NCBI GenBank assembly: GCA_016868295.1 | Contig: VGHJ01000021.1 | Coordinates: 1-38,258 of the forward strand | Source: Betaproteobacteria bacterium | Lineage (GTDB): Bacteria; Pseudomonadota; Gammaproteobacteria; Burkholderiales; Rhodocyclaceae | Reading direction: 5' to 3' | Length of the DNA stretch: 38,258 nt | Shown: positions 18,219-27,973 of the stretch, in pieces | Numbering within the stretch: the stretch's first letter is position 1 | How the letters are laid out: every line of letters begins with the position of its first letter | The notes under the pieces: generated by a model | What the model was told of the DNA's origin: nothing | What the model saw: only the letters and a program-made list of their open reading frames with translations | Database searches by the model: none | Program-made: the position numbers and the translations under genes

Positions 18219-19067
18219 TCAGAGCAAGCCGAGATACTGTTGATTCAGGGTCTTGCCCCAGAACAGGGCAATCACCGCGGCGCATGCCAGGTAGGGGCCG
18301 AATGGGATCGGCATGTTGCGGCCGTGCCGGGCGAAGACGATGAGCGCAATGCCGACAACGGCGCCGACCATCGAAGATATCAGGATTGTCAATGGAAGCA
18401 TCTGCCAGCCGAACCAGGCGCCGATGGCGGCAAGAAGCTTGAAATCGCCATAGCCCATGCCTTCCTTGCCCGTGGCCAGCTTGAAGGCCCAGTAAACGGA
18501 CCAGAGCGCCAGATATCCCCCTGCCGCGCCAATGACTGCGCTTCGGATATCGGTATAGGTGCCGCCCAGGTTAAGCAGCAACCCTACCCAGAGCAAGGGG
18601 AGGGTGATGCTGTCGGGCAGCAACTGCGTGTCCAGGTCGATGAAGGTGAGGACGATCATGGCCCAAACGAACAGCAGGGCGCCAACGCTTGCCCAGCTCG
18701 CTCCGAGCTTCCAGACGATTAATCCCGCTAACACGCCAGACATTGCTTCGACGAGCGGATAACGGCGACTGATGCGGGATTTGCAAGCGCTGCATCGTCC
18801 CCGAAGGATTATGTAGCTGATAAGTGGAATGTTTTCCCTTGCGCGAATGACATGGCCGCAATGGGGGCAATGCGAGCGAGGCACGGCCAGCGTGAGGCGT
18901 TCTGTTGGCTGAATGGGTTCGCCACGCAGTTCGGCACATTCATTTAACCAGTCACGTTCCATGATTTTCGGCAGCCGATGGATGACGACGTTCAGGAAGC
19001 TGCCGACAATTAAACCGAACAAGGTCGACAACGTGATACTGATTGTCGGGTCCATCAGGAAAGACAT
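18219..19067 (-). CDS. pilD: Type IV prepilin peptidase/N-methyltransferase
   Basis: 282-residue inner-membrane aspartic protease that cleaves and methylates type IV prepilins and pseudopilins. The cytoplasmic loop has both zinc CxxC pairs (C67/C70 and C92/C95). Active-site aspartates lie in FIDLDTQLLPD (D144/D146) and GMGYGDFK (D208). About seven to eight membrane helices. The start is uncertain: ATG19067 (MSFLMDP) is preferred, with 19055 and 19082 possible. It is the last gene of pilB-pilC-pilD. The usual next gene in proteobacteria, coaE, is not here. Confidence 0.93.
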   Translation of the reverse strand: MSFLMDPTISITLSTLFGLIVGSFLNVVIHRLPKIMERDWLNECAELRGEPIQPTERLTLAVPRSHCPHCGHVIRARENIPLISYIILRGRCSACKSRISRRYPLVEAMSGVLAGLIVWKLGASWASVGALLFVWAMIVLTFIDLDTQLLPDSITLPLLWVGLLLNLGGTYTDIRSAVIGAAGGYLALWSVYWAFKLATGKEGMGYGDFKLLAAIGAWFGWQMLPLTILISSMVGAVVGIALIVFARHGRNMPIPFGPYLACAAVIALFWGKTLNQQYLGLL

Positions 19068-19104
19068 GGTCGTGCCAGACATTTCGGCAGTCGTGCCGAT
19101 TGTC

Positions 19105-20333
19105 TTATACGACCGCGCCCAGCTTGAAGATCGGGAGATACATGGCCACGACCATGCCACCAATCAGCGTGCCCAACACAACCATGATCATGGGTTCCAT
19201 CAGACTGGACATGGCCTCCACGGCATCATCGACTTCAGCCTCGAAGAAGTCGGCCACTTTTCCAAGCATGGCGTCGAGTTGTCCGGACTCCTCACCAATG
19301 GAAACCATTTGCAGCACCATGTTGGGGAATACGTTTGAGTTCTGCATTGCAACCGTGAGGTTTGTGCCGGTGCTGACTTCTGACTGGATTTGCTTCGTTG
19401 CCTTTCGGTAAACGTAATTTCCCGATGCGCCGCCAACTGAATCCAGTGCTTCAACCAGCGGCACCCCGGCCGCAAACATGGTGGACAAGGTCCGGCTCCA
19501 ACGCGCCATGGTTGCCTTTCGAATGATGTCTCCGAAAATTGGCAGGCGCAGCAAGAGCCGATCCATGACGATCTGCAGCTTCTCGGAGCGTTTCCACATG
19601 TAGAAGAATCCGTACAGCGCTCCCCCAGAATTCCGAAGACGATATACCAATTCGCCACCATGAAGTCGGACATGGCGATCACCATCAGGGTAGGTGCGGG
19701 CAGATCCGCCCCAAAGCTCTTGAATACCTCCTTGAAGGAAGGGATGACGAAAATCATGATGACGGCAGTAATGACGATTGCCACGACGATGACGGCGATC
19801 GGGTAAAACAGAGCGGATTTAATCTTGCTCTTGATGGCAAGGATTTTTTCCTTGTAGGTGGCCAAGCGATCCAGCAGTGAATCCAGAATGCCAGCCGCTT
19901 CCCCCGCTGCAACGAGATTGCAGAAAAGGGCGTCGAAATAGAGCGGGTACTTGCGAAATGCCTGGTTGAGAGAAGAACCCGTTTCGACATCCGCCTTGAC
20001 ATCCATGAGAAGCTTGGCGACAGCTTGGTTCGAAGCGCCCTTTCCGACTATATCGAAAGCCTGCAGGAGCGGAACGCCTGCTTTCATCATGGTTGCGAGT
20101 TGGCGGGTAAAAAGGGTGATGTCCTTCTCGGTGATTTTCCCGCCTTTTTTGAACGTCTGCTTCTTGATTTTCGTGACCAACACGCCTTGGCGACGCAGAG
20201 TCGCCTGCACGAGGGCCTCGCCCCCGGCGCGCATCTCGCCGCGCATCAATTTGCCCGTCTTGTCTTTCCCTTCCCAGGCAAAGGTGTATTCCTTGATGCC
20301 ACGGTCTTTGGCGGTCTTGGTAGCTGTTGCCAT
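19105..20333 (-). pseudogene. pilC: pilC type IV pilus platform protein with a -1 frameshift
   Basis: PilC is the polytopic inner-membrane platform on which the pilus is assembled. Residues 1 to about 236 read from ATG20333, including LFTRQLATMMKAGVPLLQAF, the KIKSALFYPIAVIVVAIVIT helix and WYIVFGILG. The frame is then lost at a G5 run (C5 on the plus strand, 19622-19626). Adding one G restores GALYGFFYMWKRSEKLQ, which continues to the true end ...FKLGAVV with the second TMARWSRTLSTMFAAGVPL repeat. Both halves are intact apart from this base. It could be an assembly error, a mutation, or slippage. pilB lies 10 bases upstream, pilD downstream. Confidence 0.9.
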
Positions 20334-20343
20334 CTGGTGTCCC

Positions 20344-22056
20344 TTATTCGTTCGTCGTGGCCAGAACTTCCTCAAGAGACGTCAGGCCCTGCTTTACTTT
20401 GAGCAGGCCGGACTGGCGCAAATCCTTGATCCCTTCTCTCTGAGCCTGTTCTGCAATATCGATGGAGTTGCCGTTGGTCATGATGATGCGCTGGATCTCT
20501 TCAGAGACCGGCATGACCTGATAGATGCCGACACGCCCCTTGTAGCCGCTGCCCTTGCATTTCTCGCAACCGTTTGGGCCATAAGGTTGCCAGCTGCCAT
20601 CAACCTCGTGTTCATGGAAACCGGCCTGAACCAGGGCCTCCATGGGGAGGGATACGGGTTTCTTGCACGAGCACAGCTTCCGTGCCAGGCGCTGGGCCGT
20701 GATCATGATGACGCTGGAAGCGATGTTGAAAGGCGCGATGCCCATGTTTTTCATCCGTTCCAGCGTTGTAGGAGCATCGTTGGTGTGCAGGGTGGATAGT
20801 ACGAGATGGCCCGTTTGCGCCGCCTTGATGGCTATTTCGGCTGTTTCAAGATCCCGAATCTCACCCACCATGATGATGTCCGGGTCCTGGCGGAGGAAGG
20901 CTTTCAGCGCCACGGAGAAGTTCAGGCCGGCCTTGTCATTGACGTTGACCTGATTGATTCCGGGAAGGTTGATCTCTGCCGGGTCTTCAGCGGTGGAGAT
21001 ATTGATGCCGGGCTTGTTGAGCAGGTTGAGACAGGTATAGAGGGAAACGGTTTTGCCGCTGCCGGTAGGGCCGGTGACGAGGATCATGCCGTAGGGGCGC
21101 TCGATGGCGTGCATCAGCGCCTCCCTCTGTTCAGGCTCGTAGCCGAGTGCGTCGATGCCCAGCATGGCGCTGGTCGGATCCAGGATGCGCATGACGATCT
21201 TCTCGCCATGCAGCGTTGGCAGTGTGCTGACTCGAAAGTCGATGGACCGCGTCTTCGAGAGCACCAGCTTCATGCGCCCGTCCTGCGGCACACGCTTCTC
21301 CGAGATGTCCAGGCGGGAGATCACCTTGATGCGGGAGGCGATCTTTTCCTTGATAACCAAGGGGGGTTGCGCAACTTCACGCAATACGCCGTCGGTACGG
21401 AAGCGAATGCGGTAATACTTCTCGTAGGGTTCGAAATGGATGTCCGAAGAGCCTTCGTTGATCGCGTCAAGCAGGATCTTCTGGATGAATCGAACGACGG
21501 GCGCATCGTCGACGTCGGCCGTGGCAGCGTCGGAACTTGCGGCTTCTTCGGTGTCTTCCGCGAGCTGGAGGTCGAGGTCGCCACCGGCCAGTTCGTTGAG
21601 CTTCGTCTCGGCCGTTTCAGACAGCTTCTGAACCAGGGGTGCAAGCTTGCTGGCCTCGACCACGACGGGGTCGACCGCCAAGCCTGTCTGGAAGCGTATT
21701 TCGTCAAGGGCGCGCAGATTGGTCGGGTCCGCCAGCGCGACCGCGATGCGGTTTCCGCGCTTGATCAGCGGGACGACCATGTGGTTGTGCATCAGCTTGC
21801 GATCAATGGCTTCCTTGGGGAAATGCGTTTCATCGAACGCATTGAGATCCAGCAACGGGTAGCCGAACGTCTCGGCGGCGAACGTCGCTATGTCTTTGGC
21901 ATTGAGCCTGCCGCCGGCAATGGCTTGGCTGACAAACCCACCGCCCGCAGCTGCGCCTTGCGCAGCATAGGTCTCGGCCTCGGCTTCCTTGAGGCGGCCC
22001 TGCTGGACCAGCGCCCGCGCCAGGCCGCTCAGCGATGATTGGAGTGAAGCTGCCAT
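20344..22056 (-). CDS. pilB: Type IV pilus extension ATPase PilB
   Basis: 570-residue cytoplasmic hexameric ATPase that powers pilus polymerisation. It has an N-terminal T2SSE_N domain (about 1-150). The catalytic core has Walker A GPTGSGKT (329-336), an Asp box SSDIHFEP, Walker B DIIMVGEIRDLETA and His box LSTLHTNDAPT. The zinc tetracysteine motif LCSCKK...CEKCKGSGYKGR follows. ATG22056 gives a normal length. It leads pilB-pilC-pilD; since pilC is frameshifted, the product may lack its partner. Confidence 0.95.
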   Translation of the reverse strand: MAASLQSSLSGLARALVQQGRLKEAEAETYAAQGAAAGGGFVSQAIAGGRLNAKDIATFAAETFGYPLLDLNAFDETHFPKEAIDRKLMHNHMVVPLIKRGNRIAVALADPTNLRALDEIRFQTGLAVDPVVVEASKLAPLVQKLSETAETKLNELAGGDLDLQLAEDTEEAASSDAATADVDDAPVVRFIQKILLDAINEGSSDIHFEPYEKYYRIRFRTDGVLREVAQPPLVIKEKIASRIKVISRLDISEKRVPQDGRMKLVLSKTRSIDFRVSTLPTLHGEKIVMRILDPTSAMLGIDALGYEPEQREALMHAIERPYGMILVTGPTGSGKTVSLYTCLNLLNKPGINISTAEDPAEINLPGINQVNVNDKAGLNFSVALKAFLRQDPDIIMVGEIRDLETAEIAIKAAQTGHLVLSTLHTNDAPTTLERMKNMGIAPFNIASSVIMITAQRLARKLCSCKKPVSLPMEALVQAGFHEHEVDGSWQPYGPNGCEKCKGSGYKGRVGIYQVMPVSEEIQRIIMTNGNSIDIAEQAQREGIKDLRQSGLLKVKQGLTSLEEVLATTNE

Positions 22057-22157
22057 AGGCTGTCAGGGGGGTGGCTATATGCTTGATGTATTGTTCCGAT
22101 GATGCCCTTATGTCCAGGATTTGTAAAGCTATCAGTCCCTTGGCGGAACTTTTTGAC

Positions 22158-22604
22158 TCAAATCCTCGCATTGTTTTGCTCCGGCCGGAACACACGGACT
22201 GTTTTCACCATTCGATCATGCGTGTGCAGGATTTCGATTGGGACGCCGGCAATCTTCAGGGAGCCCCCCGTTTCGGGAATGTCTTGAAAATGCTCGAGAA
22301 TCAAGCCATTCAGGGTTTTCGGGCCATCCAGGGGAAAGATAAGGCCAAGCGCCCTGTTCAACTCGCGTAAGCTGTGTCCCCCATCGACCAATACGCTGCC
22401 ATTCGCTTCCCAGGAAAGCTCCCCGCCGCTGCCCGGCATGGTCGTGGTGAACTTGCCGATCATTTCCTCGATGATGTCCTCGATCGTCACCAGTCCTTGT
22501 ATTTCACCGTATTCGTCAACCACCAGGCCAACGCGCTCTCGCTTGTCCTTGAAAAACTGCAATTGCGCATAGACGGGCGTGGCGGCAGGTACGTTAACCG
22601 GCTC
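22158..22604 (-). pseudogene. C-terminal remnant of a CNNM/CorC-HlyC family transporter
   Basis: About 145 residues resemble the end of a YfjD-type DUF21/CBS/CorC membrane transporter: VPAATPVYAQLQFFKDKRER, VGLVVDEYGEIQGLVTIEDIIEEMIGKFTT, then the CorC_HlyC domain with VDGGHSLRELNRALG and GPKTLNGLILEHFQDIPE. The N-terminal membrane domain and first CBS repeat (about 290 residues) are absent. Homology begins immediately at the 3' end of ccsA (about 22595), so a deletion appears to have joined ccsA to the middle of this gene. Only a TTG (22562) could start a product. In related genomes a full-length copy lies between ccsA and pilB. Confidence 0.75.
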
Positions 22605-23421
22605 GCCCGAGAATGACCTCGAGCACGAAACGGCTGCCGACGTAGGCGAGTAGCAGGGCCGCGAATCCTGCCAGCGTCCATCTCAGCGCCTTGCGGCCAC
22701 GCCAGCCCCAGGCGAATCGGCCGACGATCAGGCCGGCAAAAATCAGCCAGGAAATAACCGAGAACAGCGTCTTATGATTGAGGGTGATCGCCTTGCCGAA
22801 GACGGTTTCTGAAAAGGCGAAACCCGAGGCCAGCGTCAGGGTGAGCAGGACAAAACCGATGGCAATGAGCCTGAACAGCAAGGCTTCCATCGTCAGCAGC
22901 GGAGGCAGGCTGGCGAGCGGACGCGTGAGTTCTCCGCGGTGCAGGCGGCGCTCGACGACCGCCATGATGATGGCGTGAAGCGCCGCCAAGGTAAACAGGC
23001 TGTATGCCACCATGGCGACGAAAAAGTGGGCTCGGAACATCGCGGAAGTGACATTGGTGATCTGGTGCTGTCCCGGGAAGAGCGCGGGAAGGAATGCACA
23101 GGCTGCCGCCAGCGGCAAGGCCAATGGCTGCAGTCCTTCCAGGCGCGCATGGAAGCTTTCCACCCAGTAAATCAGCACGGCAAGCCATAGCATGAGCGAA
23201 AGCGCGGCAGAGAAGCCGAAGCGCATCTCGCCGCCGCCGAACAGGTCGCCATAAAGAACAAGCGCGTGCAGCAACAGCGAGATGGCAAGCGCGACCCTCT
23301 CCCAAGGCCGAATGGCCTGCGAGGCCTTGGCTGTATGCGGCGTCCAGCGGGTACGCCAAAAATGGAAACCCAGCACGGCATACAGCGAGGCAGGCAGCAG
23401 ATGCGGTAAAATTCCTTGCAT
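22594..23421 (-). CDS. CcsA/YpjD-type cytochrome c assembly membrane protein
   Basis: 275-residue protein with about eight membrane helices of the CcsA/HemX-like cytochrome c assembly family (PF01578). The conserved core runs from MFRAHFFVAMVAYSLFTLAALHAIIM to FSETVFGKAITLNHKTLFSVISWLIFAGLIVGR, with histidines in RAHFF and LNHKT. The family handles haem or assists cytochrome c maturation; this short form, next to ffh in betaproteobacteria, is usually annotated as inner-membrane YpjD. It diverges from ffh with only 39 bases between. Its stop lies at the junction with the transporter remnant. Confidence 0.85.
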   Translation of the reverse strand: MQGILPHLLPASLYAVLGFHFWRTRWTPHTAKASQAIRPWERVALAISLLLHALVLYGDLFGGGEMRFGFSAALSLMLWLAVLIYWVESFHARLEGLQPLALPLAAACAFLPALFPGQHQITNVTSAMFRAHFFVAMVAYSLFTLAALHAIIMAVVERRLHRGELTRPLASLPPLLTMEALLFRLIAIGFVLLTLTLASGFAFSETVFGKAITLNHKTLFSVISWLIFAGLIVGRFAWGWRGRKALRWTLAGFAALLLAYVGSRFVLEVILGRAG

Positions 23422-23460
23422 AACACAAGTCTACCTTCTTCCCTGGGCATCCGGAACATC

Positions 23461-24816
23461 ATGCTGGACAATCTGACGCAACGGCTGTCGCGCGTGGTCA
23501 AGACGATTCGCGGGCAGGCACGGCTGACGGAGAGCAATATTTCCGATGCGCTGCGCGAGGTGCGCATGGCCTTGCTCGAGGCCGATGTCGCGTTGCCCGT
23601 CGTCAAGGACCTGATCAGCCGCGTCAAGGAGAGGGCAATTGGTCAGGAGGTGCTTGGCAGCCTGACGCCCGGACAGGCGCTTGTCGGCGTGGTCCACCGC
23701 GAACTGGCCGAATTAATGGGGGGAGCGCATAGCGGACTCAATCTGGCTGCCCAGCCTCCGGCGGTCATTCTTATGGCCGGCTTGCAAGGGGCGGGCAAGA
23801 CGACCACGACTGGCAAGCTCGGCAAGCTGCTGAGGGAGCGGCAACGCAAGAAGGTGCTGACCGTGAGCGCCGACGTGTACAGGCCGGCGGCGATCGAGCA
23901 GTTGCGTTTGGTGGCGGAGCAGGCCGGCATCGATTTCTATGCTACGCAGCCGGGCGACAAGCCGTTGGCGATTGCCACCGCAGCGCTCGACCATGCGAGA
24001 AAGCACTATTACGACGTCGTGCTGTTCGATACCGCAGGGCGGCTGGCCATTGACGAGGCCATGATGAAGGAGGTGACCGAACTGCACGCAGTCCTGCGCC
24101 CCGTCGAAACCTTGTTCGTCGTCGATGCCATGCTGGGCCAGGACGCCGTCAATACGGCGCGCGCTTTCAATGAGACCCTGCCTCTGACGGGGGTCATTCT
24201 GACCAAGCTCGATGGAGATGCGCGTGGTGGTGCCGCGCTGTCGGTCAGGCATGTGACCGGCAAGCCCCTCAAGTATGCCGGCGTCGGGGAGAAGCTCACC
24301 GGATTGGAGGAGTTTCATCCGGAGCGAATGGCCTCCCGCATTCTCGGCATGGGGGATGTGCTCGGTCTGATCGAGGAAGCCCAGCGGGGCGTCGACCAGG
24401 ACAAGGCCAAGGCCTTCGCGCAGAAAATGAAAGCCGGCAAGGGCTTCGATCTGAACGACTTCAAGGAACAGATCGGCCAGATGCGGAAAATGGGCGGTTT
24501 GTCGAATCTGCTCGACAAGCTTCCAGCCCAGTTCGCACAGGCGGCGCAGCAGGCCGGCTCACAGGTTGAGGACAAGGCCGTGCGGAGGTTGGAAGGCATC
24601 ATCAATTCCATGACGCCGGCCGAGCGCGCCAAACCGGAACTGATCAAGGCCTCGCGCAAGCGCCGCATCGCTGCGGGGGCTGGCGTGCAGGTGCAGGAAG
24701 TCAACCGCCTGCTCAACCAATTCGAGCAGACGCAGAAGATGATGAAGCAGTTTTCGAAGGGCGGCCTGCAGAAGATGATGCGGGGCATGAAGGGCATGCT
24801 GCCCGGCATGCACTGA
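23461..24816 (+). CDS. ffh: Signal recognition particle GTPase Ffh
   Basis: 451-residue SRP54 homologue that binds signal sequences and 4.5S RNA and targets nascent membrane proteins to FtsY. N domain 1-90; G domain with G1 GLQGAGKT (107-114), DTAGR, TKLDGDARGG and GVGEKLTGLEEFHPERMASRILGMGD (in two family blocks). The methionine-rich M domain (about 330-451) ends in KMMRGMKGMLPGMH. ATG23461 is chosen for MLDNLTQRLSRVVKTIRGQARLTE, the usual start; GGAA lies upstream. It converges with the transglycosylase gene. Confidence 0.97.
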   Translation: MLDNLTQRLSRVVKTIRGQARLTESNISDALREVRMALLEADVALPVVKDLISRVKERAIGQEVLGSLTPGQALVGVVHRELAELMGGAHSGLNLAAQPPAVILMAGLQGAGKTTTTGKLGKLLRERQRKKVLTVSADVYRPAAIEQLRLVAEQAGIDFYATQPGDKPLAIATAALDHARKHYYDVVLFDTAGRLAIDEAMMKEVTELHAVLRPVETLFVVDAMLGQDAVNTARAFNETLPLTGVILTKLDGDARGGAALSVRHVTGKPLKYAGVGEKLTGLEEFHPERMASRILGMGDVLGLIEEAQRGVDQDKAKAFAQKMKAGKGFDLNDFKEQIGQMRKMGGLSNLLDKLPAQFAQAAQQAGSQVEDKAVRRLEGIINSMTPAERAKPELIKASRKRRIAAGAGVQVQEVNRLLNQFEQTQKMMKQFSKGGLQKMMRGMKGMLPGMH

Positions 24817-24845
24817 GCGGGACGTTCTCCTTCCCGAGCGAGGGG

Positions 24846-25451
24846 CTATTGCCGAAGCGAAACGGCCTTGGGGGCATAGCGCCATTGGCGCTCCCATGCC
24901 GCCCGAACCGCATCCGGATACTCCGAACTGCCGAGGCTGCCGTTATAGCGGCCCAATGCCCGAAACAGGTCCCCTTTTTCGATGTCCAGGTAGTGGCGCA
25001 AGATGGTGCAGCCATAGCGCAGGTTGGTGCGCAGGTGGAACAGGTTGTCGCCGCGATTGCCGATCAGTTTCACCCAGAAGGGCATGACCTGCATGTAGCC
25101 GTGCGCGCCCGCCGTGGACACGGCATATTTCTTGAAGCCGCTCTCGACCTGGATCAGACTCAGCACCAACTGCGGATCCAGGCCGGCGCGTTCCGCCTCG
25201 TATTTGACGCTCTTCAGGAAATCGAGGCGCTCCTTCAGATTGGGCATCCGCTTGGCCAGTCGCGCGGACATCTCGTCCAGCCAGTTGACCTTTTCCTGGA
25301 TGCTGGGGAAAGCGGGCTCGGGCGAGGCGCGGTCGGAAACGCTGGCATGCAGCGCTGCCTGCACGCTGGCGGCCAGCGGCTCGTACTTCTGTGCGCCGGC
25401 GAAGCTCGTGCCGGCGACGATGAACAGAATGGCCGGGGTGAGCCTGGTCAT
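24846..25451 (-). CDS. Soluble lytic transglycosylase-like protein (SLT domain)
   Basis: 201-residue exported peptidoglycan lytic transglycosylase. Signal peptide of about 20 residues (LFIVAGTSFAGAQ). The SLT domain at about residues 80-200 has catalytic Glu103 in SLIQVESGFKKYAVSTAGAHGYMQVMPFW (two abutting motifs) and the YNGSLGSSEYPDAV substrate-groove motif. It shares one base with the proS stop (TGATG) and is therefore coupled to proS, a frequent pairing in betaproteobacteria. It may act in cell-wall turnover or in making room for envelope machines; no specific partner can be named. Confidence 0.9.
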   Translation of the reverse strand: MTRLTPAILFIVAGTSFAGAQKYEPLAASVQAALHASVSDRASPEPAFPSIQEKVNWLDEMSARLAKRMPNLKERLDFLKSVKYEAERAGLDPQLVLSLIQVESGFKKYAVSTAGAHGYMQVMPFWVKLIGNRGDNLFHLRTNLRYGCTILRHYLDIEKGDLFRALGRYNGSLGSSEYPDAVRAAWERQWRYAPKAVSLRQ

Positions 25452-27163
25452 CAGGCGCCGAGGCGGTCGCGAACGAAGGCGCCGATTTCCGCCAGGGGAA
25501 CTTTGACGGCGGCCATATCGCGACGCTCCTGGAATTCGACGACGCCTTCCTTCAGGCCGCGCTCTCCGATGGTGATGCGGTTGGGCACCCCGATCAGCTC
25601 GAGGTCGGCAAACATGACGCCCGGGCGTTCGTCACGGTCATCCAGCAGGACGTCGTAGCCGTCTGCCAAGAGTTCCGCGTACAAGGCACTGGCGGCGTCC
25701 CGCACGGACTGACTTTTGCCGTAGCCGATTGGCGCGATGGCCACTTCGAAGGGGGCGATATTGCGTGGAAAGATGATGCCGCGCTCGTCGTGATTTTGCT
25801 CGATGGCGGCCCCTACAATGCGCGTCACGCCGATGCCGTAGCAGCCCATTTCCATGATGCGCGGCTGCCCGGATTCGTCGAGGAAGGTGGCCTTCATCGC
25901 TTCCGAATACTTGGATCTCAGCTGGAATATGTGGCCGACCTCGATGCCGCGGCACAGTTCCAGCCTGCCCCTGCCGTCGGGGCTGGAATCGCCTTCCACC
26001 ACATTGCGGATGTCGAACACGTAGTCCGGCTCGCGCAGGTCGCGACTCCAGTTGACCCCGGTCAGGTGATACCCTGCCTCGTTGGCACCGCACACGAAAT
26101 CGCTCATCTGCGCCACGGTACGGTCAGCCACCACGGCGATCCCCGGGCCGATACCCACCGGGCCGATATAACCGGGACGGCAGCCGAGATGCTGCTCGAC
26201 CTCCTGGTCGCTGGCGAAGCGGAAGGGATTGAGGAAGGGGAGCTTGCTGGCCTTGACTTCGTTGAGGCTGTGATCGCCGCGCAGCAGGAGCAGGAAGAAC
26301 TGCTCGTCATGCATGACGGCAATCGCCTTGACGGTTCTCGTCACCGGCAGCCGGAGCAGTTCAGCCACGTCCTCGCAGCGTGTCTTGCCGGGCGTGGCCA
26401 CCTTCAGCATGTGTTCGGTATGGCCATTGCGTGCCACGGCGGGCGCCACGGCTTCCGCCAGTTCGACGTTGGCGGCATAGCCGGAGTCCGGGCAGAACGC
26501 GATGGCATCCTCGCCGGAATCGGCCAGGACATGGAATTCGTGCGAGCCCGTGCCGCCGATGGAGCCGGTGTCGGCCGCCACCGCGCGAAACTTCAGCCCC
26601 AGACGCGTGAAGATGCGCGAATAGGTGTCGTGCATGTTCTGATATTCGCGCTGCAGATCTTCGTAGCTGGCATGAAAGGAATAACCGTCCTTCATGAGAA
26701 ATTCGCGACCGCGCATGACGCCGAAGCGCGGCCTGATTTCGTCCCTGAACTTCGTCTGTATCTGGTACAGGTGGAGGGGCAACTGGCGGTAGCTCTTGAT
26801 TTCACGTCTGGCGACGTCGGCGATGACCTCCTCATGCGTCGGACCGATGACGAAATCGCGCTGATGGCGGTCCTTGAAGCGGAGCAATTCCGGGCCGTAC
26901 TGATCCCATCGCCCCGTTTCCTGCCACAACTCGGCCGGCACCACCGCCGGCATGAGCAATTCGATCGCCCCGGCGCGGTTCATCTCCTCGCGCACGACGT
27001 TTTCCACCTTGCGCAGAATCCGCAACCCCAGCGGCATCCATGTATAGATGCCGCCGGCCAGACGTTTGATCAATCCGGCGCGAAGCATCAGCTTATGGCT
27101 GATAACTTCAGCATCGGCCGGCGCCTCTTTCAGGGTGGCGATAAAGAATTGGCTGGCTTTCAT
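25451..27163 (-). CDS. proS: Prolyl-tRNA synthetase (bacterial type)
   Basis: 570-residue class IIa synthetase. Motif 1 lies around [29 protein letters not shown] (two blocks), motif 2 is [27 protein letters not shown], and motif 3 is [23 protein letters not shown]. Between motifs 2 and 3, about residues 220-400, sits the INS editing domain that removes mischarged Ala. ATG27163 gives the standard [19 protein letters not shown] start; the frame is open for 26 more codons upstream but without homology. It diverges from rppH. Confidence 0.97.
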   Translation of the reverse strand: MKASQFFIATLKEAPADAEVISHKLMLRAGLIKRLAGGIYTWMPLGLRILRKVENVVREEMNRAGAIELLMPAVVPAELWQETGRWDQYGPELLRFKDRHQRDFVIGPTHEEVIADVARREIKSYRQLPLHLYQIQTKFRDEIRPRFGVMRGREFLMKDGYSFHASYEDLQREYQNMHDTYSRIFTRLGLKFRAVAADTGSIGGTGSHEFHVLADSGEDAIAFCPDSGYAANVELAEAVAPAVARNGHTEHMLKVATPGKTRCEDVAELLRLPVTRTVKAIAVMHDEQFFLLLLRGDHSLNEVKASKLPFLNPFRFASDQEVEQHLGCRPGYIGPVGIGPGIAVVADRTVAQMSDFVCGANEAGYHLTGVNWSRDLREPDYVFDIRNVVEGDSSPDGRGRLELCRGIEVGHIFQLRSKYSEAMKATFLDESGQPRIMEMGCYGIGVTRIVGAAIEQNHDERGIIFPRNIAPFEVAIAPIGYGKSQSVRDAASALYAELLADGYDVLLDDRDERPGVMFADLELIGVPNRITIGERGLKEGVVEFQERRDMAAVKVPLAEIGAFVRDRLGA

Positions 27164-27291
27164 GGGGCGTGCGCAAAAAAATCGAATTCTACCGCAGCCG
27201 ATACCGGCGCTGTCCTGCCAGGCAAGGTCCTTTTCTTGCATGATGAATTGTGAAAAAATGAAGCCAGTTCAAACATTGATGGGTAGCGATC

Positions 27292-27849
27292 ATGCTCGAT
27301 CGTGAAGGCTATCGCCCGAACGTCGGCATCATTCTGACAAACAGCAGGAACGAGGTATTCTGGGGCAAGCGGATTCGAGAACACTCCTGGCAATTCCCCC
27401 AAGGGGGGATCAAGCACGGCGAGTCGCCCGAGCAGGCGATGTACCGCGAACTGGAGGAGGAGGTTGGCCTCCGCAAGGAGCATGTCAGGATTCTTGGCCG
27501 GACGCGCGACTGGTTGCGCTACGAGGTGCCTAAGCAGTGGATCCGGCGCGAGTGGCGCAATACCTATCGCGGCCAGAAGCAGATCTGGTTTCTGCTGCGC
27601 CTGGTGGGGCGTGACAGCGATGTTTCGCTGCGCGCCAGCGATCACCCGGAATTCGATGCCTGGCGTTGGAGCCAATACTGGGTGCCGTTGGACGCCGTCA
27701 TCGAGTTCAAGCGGTGTGTCTATCAGCAGGCGCTGATCGAGCTTTCCAGGTATGTTTTCCGCTATGCAGCAGACAGGCAGCCCAAATGGGATATGGAGAG
27801 CCTGACCTCTTCGGGCATCGATCGGGCCCCTGCCGATTCAGGCGCTTAA
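27292..27849 (+). CDS. rppH: RNA pyrophosphohydrolase RppH
   Basis: 185-residue Nudix enzyme that trims 5'-triphosphates from mRNA and starts decay by RNase E. The N-terminus [17 protein letters not shown] is the family hallmark. The Nudix box spans G38-L60 with R52-E53 and E55-E57. [25 protein letters not shown] and [10 protein letters not shown] (conserved blocks) match. The last 25 residues are a poorly conserved tail. It diverges from proS across 128 bases; no convincing promoter was found there. Confidence 0.95.
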   Translation: MLDREGYRPNVGIILTNSRNEVFWGKRIREHSWQFPQGGIKHGESPEQAMYRELEEEVGLRKEHVRILGRTRDWLRYEVPKQWIRREWRNTYRGQKQIWFLLRLVGRDSDVSLRASDHPEFDAWRWSQYWVPLDAVIEFKRCVYQQALIELSRYVFRYAADRQPKWDMESLTSSGIDRAPADSGA

Positions 27850-27973
27850 TGGTTTGATCGGAAGACTCCATTTTTCTCTTCTCGTGTCTTGTCCAACAAT
27901 GAGATGACCCGCCCGCCAGTCAGAGGGGCGCATCTCGCGGCCAGGCCGCACGACACGCCAAGGAGGAGAGAAG

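Noticed and set aside
24817-24845. Hairpin between ffh and the transglycosylase as a terminator
   Set aside because: Only a 5-bp CGGGA/TCCCG pairing and no T tract on either strand.
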